NCBI GenBank assembly: GCA_961205875.1
Contig: OY540821.1
Span: forward strand, 15,810,001 to 15,874,000
Source of the DNA: Sialis fuliginosa
Lineage: Eukaryota; Arthropoda; Insecta; Megaloptera; Sialidae
Length of the DNA stretch: 64,000 nucleotides
Reading direction: 5' to 3'
Part shown: positions 53,693 through 64,000 of the stretch, in pieces
How the letters are laid out: each line of letters opens with the position of its first letter
Numbering within the stretch: position 1 is the first letter of the stretch
Program-made: the position numbers and the translations under genes
Notes under the pieces: generated by a model
The model's database searches: none
What the model was told of the DNA's origin: nothing
Seen by the model: only the letters and a program-made list of their open reading frames with translations

Positions 53693-54751
53693 AAACGGTC
53701 TGAATTTTTTCTATTGTTTATTTTGATGTCAGTGATGATTTAAATATTTATTTTGTGATTCTTGGCTTCTTGTTATTAGTATAAGCATCGTTTTTTTAAA
53801 CAATTTACAATAATTTAATTGTAATGTGTGAAGAAATATTGGCTGAGATATTCATGAAATTTTATTAGAATTTTTTTGCATCAAAAAATAGTTTTAGCGT
53901 TTCTTACGTAATTTTAAATATATGTAGTCTTACATAAAAATGAGTATTAAGCTTTTTTTCTTATTATTGATTTCAATAGATATTTTTCTGTAGGCTGTAT
54001 TTCATTTTCATTTTATTTATAATCATTTTCGTAATAAATACGTTTAACTATACCCTAATTATATTATCTTATAATTTTATTTGTATGTTATTAATTAATA
54101 TAAATAGAAAATACTAATACAGCTATTTTTTCTTTACTTAAATTATTAATAATGATGTAATATTAAAAGTGCTTTGAGATGATCAAGCGCATTTTCACAA
54201 CAAACTAATATACAAGATGATTTACAACTAGTGTAAAAAAAAAATTACGATATATCGAACTTTATATGAATATGTGTTCGGAAATTCTTCGTAAGGGAGC
54301 TACAGCCTTCCAAAAGTAAAAAGTTTATACTTATTGACACGAGTTCCTTTAATTTGCAAAGAAATAACAATAAACGTTAATAAAATGTCTCATATGTGGA
54401 TAATTATACTTAATAAAGAAATCCTACAATTTGATTTATTTTTTTTAATGTATAAAAATATATTATATAAAATAATTATTGAATACGCTAATGGTGGAAA
54501 TGCACTTTTAAAAGTTGTACAAATTCAATGTATTTGTATTGTAATATAATACTAAAATGTATTAATTAAGTAACATTTAAGTACTTTTAAAAAACTGTTC
54601 TCGTATAGACAGATATTTGTATTAAATAGCACGTATCGTTCATTATATGGCAGTGTATTGTAAGCGCCTTATAGAGGACGATATATTATACTAATATGCA
54701 TTTTAAGACTTTATTAATCACTACATATAATTGTTGTAAAAATTGTGCCAA

Positions 54752-54757
54752 AATAAA
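54752..54757 (+). terminator. Candidate distal polyadenylation signal of ZC4H2
   Basis: AATAAA about 1060 bp past the ZC4H2 stop codon, followed within 25 bp by a TTTGTGTTTT stretch that suits a GU-rich downstream element. An earlier AATAAA at 54033-54038 is an alternative. Inference only. Confidence 0.4.
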
Positions 54758-54815
54758 ACATTTTAAAATATCAATTTGTGTTTTAAGATAAGAAATTACA
54801 AGTGTTGAAGAATTT

Positions 54816-54821
54816 TTTATT
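54816..54821 (-). terminator. Candidate polyadenylation signal of KLHDC4
   Basis: AATAAA on the minus strand about 120 bp past the KLHDC4 stop codon. It lies within about 60 bp of the ZC4H2 distal signal on the other strand, so the two mRNAs probably end almost tail to tail. Confidence 0.45.
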
Positions 54822-54941
54822 TTAAATATTTTTTTTACAATCAGAATATTTTTTTTTTACAACAATAACTTCATATAAAATTTAGTTTCACGGGCAGTTT
54901 TTTAATATATCACAAAATAGGACAGTTTTAATATTAAAATA

Positions 54942-57322
<2,381 letters not shown>

Positions 57323-57550
57323 GTTTAATAACTTTGTGCCAATTTATTTAAATAACCATGCGGTGTTAACGTGTTTACGAATTTATAACTGAAAGTAAAC
57401 AAATAAAAACGTATTGCTTGTATTGTATGTTAGTTTATTTTTTTAATTGTACTCAGATGATAGCAAAGTCCGAAGTGAAGCACACAAATATGTATTAGCA
57501 AAATAATTTAGAAAATAATGAAAGATTTACAAATAAATGTGCCTTTTTCA

Positions 57551-57589
57551 TTTGACGCTAGACGCTAGCGTCAAATATTGTCACGTGAC
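57551..57589. promoter_or_regulatory. Candidate KLHDC4 upstream sites: palindrome and GTCACGTGAC E-box
   Basis: About 230-270 bp upstream of the KLHDC4 start codon. Arms TTTGACGCTAG and CTAGCGTCAAA flank a 3-nt spacer at 57551-57575. Five bases later a perfect 10-bp palindrome, GTCACGTGAC, occupies 57580-57589. That decamer matches the E-box/CLEAR consensus bound by bHLH-zip factors of the USF and MITF/TFE type. The sequence is clear; a role in KLHDC4 control is inferred from position only. Confidence 0.45.
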
Positions 57590-57710
57590 CTATTTTGATG
57601 CTAGCCATGCTAGCTTTCAAAATCCTGTTTGACGTTTAAATGTAAAGCAAATAATATTCATTAATTTATTAAAAAATGATTTCATTTGAGTAATTTTTGA
57701 GCACAGTAAG

Positions 57711-60700
57711 AAATAATCAATAGGTGCATCAATCATACATAGTATGTATGTCTCAACAATGACACCATGTAATAAGTAAGTATATAATAAATAATTATAA
57801 ATAAAAGGTAAGTAATTTCAATAATACAATATTTTATACCTGTGTAGATAAACAGGTAAAAAATAACTAATTATGAGCATTTATGTAGATAAATAGATGC
57901 TTTAAATTCACTCAGTTTTCAGTTTTGGAAGTATACACTGATAACATGCATTACATCAGATTTTAAATTAATTCATTAATACATACGATAACGTCTCTTC
58001 TTTGACAAAAAAACATTGCTTTAGTCGGAATGGTATCTGAAAATAATATTGAAATTTGAAAGGTACATGTGCGCCATCTAGCAAAAACTGCTTGAACTAA
58101 TAAGGTTTTGATAGTTCAAGTTTGTCTCGCTAGATGGTACAACATGTACTTTTTAAATTGTAATGTATTTTCAGATGCCATTCCGACTAAATCATTTTTT
58201 TTTGCAAATTAGAGACGTTATCGTATGTATTAGGGCATCCTAATTCCAAATATGCCTATAAAAAGTTGCACTCGGAACGATAAAACCGTTTTTTATCAAC
58301 ATTTATTTAAAAAATTTGCTTGAAATTTTTAACAAATGAAGGAAATTTAATCTGGTGTTATATATGATATCAGCGTGTCCTTTTACATATGATGGCGTGC
58401 ATAATATTTTCAAATTAAAAAAGGGTGTATCAATTAAAGTACTGAAAAACACATCCTTATTGAATTTGAAAATAATTAATACGCCATCGTATGTTATATG
58501 ACACGCTGATAACATAAATGCTAATAGATTTTAAATCAATTCACTGGTTCAAAATTTGATGAAATTTTTTAAGACAAAAGTTGATAAAAAACCGTGTTAT
58601 CGATCCGAGCGCAACTTTTTATGGGCATATTTGGAATCAGGGTGCCCTAATACATACGATAGCGTCTCTAACTCGCCAAAAAAAATTTTTCCCCAAAAAG
58701 AAACAAGGCTATAGTATGGCTTAAAAAACACTCGAAAAACACTTTTTTCGATTTTCAAATAATTAGATACGTTATCGCATGTAAAGGCATACGCTAATTC
58801 GACAATTTTTATCTGTTGTAAAATTCATCAAAGGGTTCAAAAGTTACAGCCATTTTACGACGAAAAATTGATAAAAAACAGTGATAGCGGTCCGAGCGGA
58901 ATTTTTTATCAACATTTTTGGAATCACCATGCTGTTATACATACGATAGCGTGCCTAACTCGACAAAAAAAAATTTAATCTGATGACGGCACCTTCGCCA
59001 TGGTGCAGGTGCTGTCATGTTACGTCATCAGATTAAAAATTTTTTTGTCGAGTTAGGCACGCTATCGGATGTATAACAGCATGGTGATTCCAAAAATGTT
59101 GATAAAAAATTCCGCTCGAACCGCTATCACTGTTCTTTATCAATTTTTCGTCGTAAAATGGCTGTAACTTTTGAACCCTTTGATGAATTTTACAACAGAT
59201 AAAAATTGTCGAATTAGCGTATGCCTTTACATGCGATAACGTATCTAATTATTTGAAAATCGAAAAAAGTGTTTTTCGAGTGTTTTTTAAGCCATACTAT
59301 AGCCTTGCTTCTTTTTTGGGAAAAAATTTTTTCTGGCGAGTTAGAGACGCTATCGTATGTATTAGGGCACCCTGATTCCAAATATGCCCATAAAAAGTTG
59401 CGCTCGGATCGATAACATGGTTTTTTATCAACTTTTGTCATAAAAAATTTCATCAAATTTTGAACCAGTAAATTGATTTAAAATCTATTATCATTTATGT
59501 TATCAGCGTGTCATATAACTTACGATGGCGTGTTAATTATTTTCAAATTCAATAAGGATGTGTTTTTCAGTACTTGAATTGATACACCCATTTTGAATTT
59601 GAAAATATTATGCACGCCATCATATGCAAAAGGACACGCTGATATCATATATAACACCAGATTAAAATTCCTTTGTTTGTTGAAAAATTCAAGCAAATTT
59701 TTAAGACAAAAGTTGATAAAAAACAGTTTCATCGGTCCGAATGAAACTTTTTATATGCATTTTTGGACTCAGGATGCCCTAATATATACGATAACGTCTC
59801 TAACACGATTAAAAAAATTAACTTAGTCGGAATGGTTTCTGAAAAAATTATTATTATTTTTCAGAAACCATTCCGATTAAGTCGATTTTTTTTAACGTGT
59901 TAGAGACGTTATCGTATGTATTAGGGCACACTGATTCCAAATATGCACATAAATAGTTGCGCTCGGATCGATAACATGGTTTTTTATCAAGTTTTGTCTT
60001 AGAAATTTTAGTGAAAATTTGAACCAGTGAATGTATTTAAAATCTGATATCATGTATGTTATCAGCGAGTCTTTTTACATACGATAGCGTGTCTATTACT
60101 TTCAAATTCAAAATAGATGTATTAATTATCGTACCAAAAAACACACTCTTTTTGAATTTGAAAGTAATAAACACCCCATCGTATGTAAGAACACTCGCTG
60201 ATAACATATATGATATCAGATTTTAAATACATTCACTGGTTCAAATTTTCACTAAAATTTCTAAGACAAAACTTGATAAAAAATCATGTTATCGATCCGA
60301 GCGCAACTTTTTATGGGCATATTTGGAATCAAGGTGCCCTAATACATACGATAGCGTCTCTAACTCGCCAGAAAAATTTTTTTCCCAAAAAAGAAGCAAG
60401 GCTATAGTATGGCTTAAAAAACACTCGAAAAACACTTTTTTCGATTTTCAAATAATTAGATACGTTATCGCATGTAAAGGGATACGCTAATTCGACAATT
60501 TGTATCTGTTGTGAAATTGATCAAAGGGTTCAAAAGTTACAGCCATTTTACGACGAAAAATTGATAAAAAACAGTGGTAGCGGTCCGAGCGGAATTTTTT
60601 ATCAGCATTTTTGGAATCACCATGCTGTTATACATACGATAGCGTGCCTAACTCGACAAAAAAATTTTTAATCTGATGACGTAACATGACGGCACCTCTA

Positions 60701-63700
60701 CCATATATACAGAATAAAATATTTTTTGATATTTTTGTATTCCTTATTCAAAAATACCATTTATATGTTATTTCTGTACATTTTTATATATGGTGAAGGT
60801 GCCGTCATGTTACGTCATCAGATTAAAAAATTTTTTGTCGAGTTAGGCACGCTATCGTATGTATAACAGCATAGTGATTCCAAAAATGTTGATAAAAAGT
60901 TCCGCTCGGACCGCTATCACTGTTTTTTATCAATTTTTCGTCATAAAATGGCTGTAACTTTTGAACCCTTTGATGAATTTCACAACAGATAAAAATTGTC
61001 GAATTAGCGTATCCCTTTACATGCGATAACGTATCTAATTATTTAAAAATCGAAAAAAGTGTTTTTCGAGTGTTTTTTAAGCCATACTATAGCCTTGCTT
61101 CTTTTTTGGGAAAAAATTTTTTCTGGCGAGTTAGAGACGCTATCGTATGTATTAGGGCACCCTGATTCCAAATATGCCCATAAAAAGTTGCGCTCGGATC
61201 GATAACATGGTTTTTTATCAACTTTTGTTATAAAAAATTTCATCAAATTTTGAACCAGTGAATTGATTTAAAATCTATTATCATTTATGTTATCAGCGTG
61301 TCATATAACTTACGATGGCGTGTTAATTATTTTCAAATTCAATAAGGATGTGTTTTTCAGTACTTGAATTGATACACCCATTTTGAATTTGAAAATATTA
61401 TGCACGCCATCATATGCAAAAGGACACGCTGATATCATATATAACACCAGATTAAAATTCCTTTGTTTGTTAAAAAATTCAAGCAAATTTTTAAGACAAA
61501 TGTTGATAAAAAACAGTTTCATCGGTCCGAGTGAAACTTTTTATATGCATTTTTGGACTCAGGATGCCCTAATATATACGATAACGTATCTAACACGATT
61601 AAAAAAAATTAACTTAGTCGGAATGGCTTCTGAAAAAATTATTATTATTTTTCAGAAACCATTCCGATTAAGTCGATTTTTTTTAACGTGTTAGAGACGT
61701 TATCGTATGTATTAGGGCACCCTGATTCCAAATATACCCATAAATAGTTGCGCTCGGATCGATAACATGGTTTTTTTATCAAGTTTTGTCTTAGAAATTT
61801 TAGTGAAAATTTGAACCAGTGAATGTATTTAAAATCTGATATCATATATGTTATCAGCGAGTGTTCTTACATACGGTAGCGTGTCTATTACTTTCAAATT
61901 CAAAATAGATGTATTAATTATCGTACCAAAAAACACACTCTTTTTGAATTTGAAAGTAATAAACACCCCATCGTATGTAAGAACACTCGTTGATAACATA
62001 TATGATATCAGATTTTAAATCAATTCACTGGTTCAAAATTTGATGAAATTTTTTAAGACAAAACTTGATAAAAAACCATGTTATCGATCCGAGCGCAACT
62101 TTTTATGGGCATATTTGGAATCAGGGTGCCCTAATACATACGATAGCGTCTCTAACTCGCCAGAAAAATTTTTTTCCCAAAAAAGAAGCAAGGCTATAGT
62201 ATGGCTTAAAAAACACTCGAAAAACACTTTTTTCGATTTTCAAATAATTAGATACGTTATCGCATGTAAAGGGATACGCTAATTCGACAATTTTTATCTG
62301 TTGTGAAATTCATCAAAGGGTTCAAAAGTTACAGCCATTATACGACGAAAAATTGATAAAAAACAGTGGTAGCGGTCCGAGCGGAATTTTTTATCAGCAT
62401 TTTTGGAATCACCATGCTGTTATACATACGATAGCGTGCCTAACTCGACAAAAAAATTTTTAATCTGATGACGTAACATGACGGCACCTCTACCATATAT
62501 ACAGAATAAAATATTTTTTGATATTTTTGTATTCCTTATTCAAAAATACCATTTATATGTTATTTCTGTACATTTTTATATATGGTGGAGGTGCTGTCAT
62601 GTTATGTCATCAGATAATTTTTTTTTTTGTCGAGTTAGGCACGCTATCGTATGTATAACAGCATGGTGATTCCAAAAATGCTAATAAAAAATTCCGCTCG
62701 GACCGCTATCACTGTTTTTTATCAATTTTTCGTCGTAAAATGGCTGTAACTTTTGAACCCTTTGATGAATTTTACAACAGATAAAAATTGTCGAATTAGC
62801 GTATCCCTTTACATGCGATAACCTATCTAATTATTTGAAAATCGAAAAAAGTGTTTTTCGAGTGTTTTTTAAGCCATACTATAGCCTTGTTTCTTTTTGG
62901 GGAAATTTTTTTTTTGGCGAGTTAGAGACGCTATCGTATGTATTAGGGCACCCTGATTCCAAATATGCCCATAAAAAGTTGCGCTCGGATCGATAACATG
63001 GTTTTTTATCAAGTTTTGTCTTAAAAAATTTCATCAAATTTTGAACCAGTGAATTGATTTAAAATCTATTATCATTTATGTTATCAGCGTGTCATAATAC
63101 ATACGATGGCGTGTTAATTATTTTCAAATTCAATAAGGATGTGTTTTTCAGTACTTTAATTGATACATTCATTTTGAATTTGAAAATATTATGCACGCCA
63201 TCATATGTAAAAGGACACGCTGATATCATATATAACACCAGATTAAATCTCCTTCATTTGTTAAAAATTTCAAGCAAATTTTTTAGACAAATGTTAGTAA
63301 AAAACAGGTTTATCGATTCGAACGAAACTTTTAATGTGAATTTTTGGAATCAGAGTGGTCTTATACATACGATAGCTGCTCTAACTCGACAAAAAAAATT
63401 GACTTAGTCGAAATGGCATCTGAAAAAATTATTAAAATTTAATAGGTACATGTGGCACCATTTAGCGGAACAAACTTTAACAAACATAAAGATGTTTGTT
63501 CAAGCTGTTTTTGGTAGATGGCACCACATGTACCTTCTAATTTTAATATTTGTTTCAGATGCCATTCCGACTAAATCAATTTTTTTTTGTCACACATAGC
63601 ATTTGTTAATATGTATACCTATTTATCTACACAGGTATAACATACATGTTTGTTCACTTACTGAATTTATAACATCTATTTATCTACATAGATGCTCTTA

Positions 63701-63858
63701 ATTAGTTATTTGTTACCTGTTTATCTACACAGGTTATAAAATATTGTATAATTGAAAATTACTTACCTTTTATTTATAAATATTATTATATACTTATTAC
63801 ATGGCGTCATTGTTGAGACATACATACTATGTATTATTGATGCACCTTTTGATTATTT
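57711..63858. repeat. Giant palindromic array (about 6.1 kb) with terminal inverted repeats
   Basis: The outer arms (about 57711-57905 and 63660-63858) are inverted copies (AAATAATCAA, GGTGCATCAAT, CATAGTATGTATGTCTCAAC). Between them lie six units of about 896 bp in alternating orientation with dyad centres near 58106, 59005, 59851, 60747, 61642, 62539 and 63488. Each unit contains three diverged subunits of about 300 bp sharing GATAAAAAAC, CGRTCCGAGCG, TTTTTGGAATCA and ATACATACGATAGCGT. Short frames occur on both strands only because of the symmetry. No transposase was found. Confidence 0.93.
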
Positions 63859-64000
63859 ATTGTAAAATACTTTTTATTGTATTGTGTATAATAAAAAAAT
63901 AAAATAAAACATACCATCTTGTGATTTGAATACTGAACCCTTGGGTTGCGAGGGGGTAAATACATGTGAGTTAAATTTTTTGAAAGTATTTTGAACTGAT
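63859..64000. other. Sequence right of the palindromic array
   Basis: AT-rich, cut by the window end; nothing recognised. Confidence 0.4.

Noticed and set aside
58303-63407. Many repeated 60-109-residue frames in the palindromic array
   Set aside because: They come from the alternating units, occur on both strands, and show no protein domain.

Overview
The window is eukaryotic nuclear DNA, very AT-rich, and almost certainly from an insect. The evidence is short spliced genes (most introns are 60-70 bp with GT...AG borders), insect-like versions of three animal genes, and a very dense load of small DNA transposons. The order within insects cannot be fixed from this sequence. No bacterial-type genes, rRNA, tRNA or CRISPR array was found.

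Layout. Positions 1-45000 are essentially a gene desert filled with repeats. It opens with a tandem array of about 212-bp units (1-403 and 2158-3050). After that come many non-autonomous DNA transposons: hAT-like elements with 8-bp target duplications (3803-4120, 6622-6980, 7658-8030), mariner-like miniatures with TA duplications (4196-4569, 30308-30441), a family with a 5-bp duplication (21930-22221, 27339-27616), a TTAA element (35616-36235), a three-copy GGTACTGG-ended family, two equal-sized 742-bp palindromes (17993-18734, 29400-30141), and at least eleven CTGT/CCGT tetranucleotide tracts lying inside repeats. A possible solo LTR with a good core promoter lies at 15362-16028. A small two-exon gene for a secreted peptide is proposed at 45051-45508 on the minus strand.

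Positions 50000-57322 are the gene-rich part: a CD164/visgun-type sialomucin (minus), ZC4H2 (plus) and KLHDC4 (minus). All three were assembled exon by exon and keep frame through every splice junction. The mucin and ZC4H2 are divergent across a 632-bp gap with a perfect 20-bp palindrome near its midpoint. ZC4H2 and KLHDC4 are convergent, and their likely polyadenylation signals lie about 60 bp apart. The three are housekeeping or developmental genes with no obvious shared pathway (endolysosomal/cell-surface mucin, nuclear zinc-finger adaptor, kelch protein).

Positions 57711-63858 hold the most unusual structure: a roughly 6.1-kb giant palindrome made of six units of about 896 bp in strictly alternating orientation, enclosed by terminal inverted repeats of about 200 bp. 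Two kinds of dyad centre alternate at near-constant spacing, and a motif close to ACATACGATAGCGT recurs dozens of times. It carries no convincing protein gene. It may be a foldback-type element or a source of long hairpin RNA.
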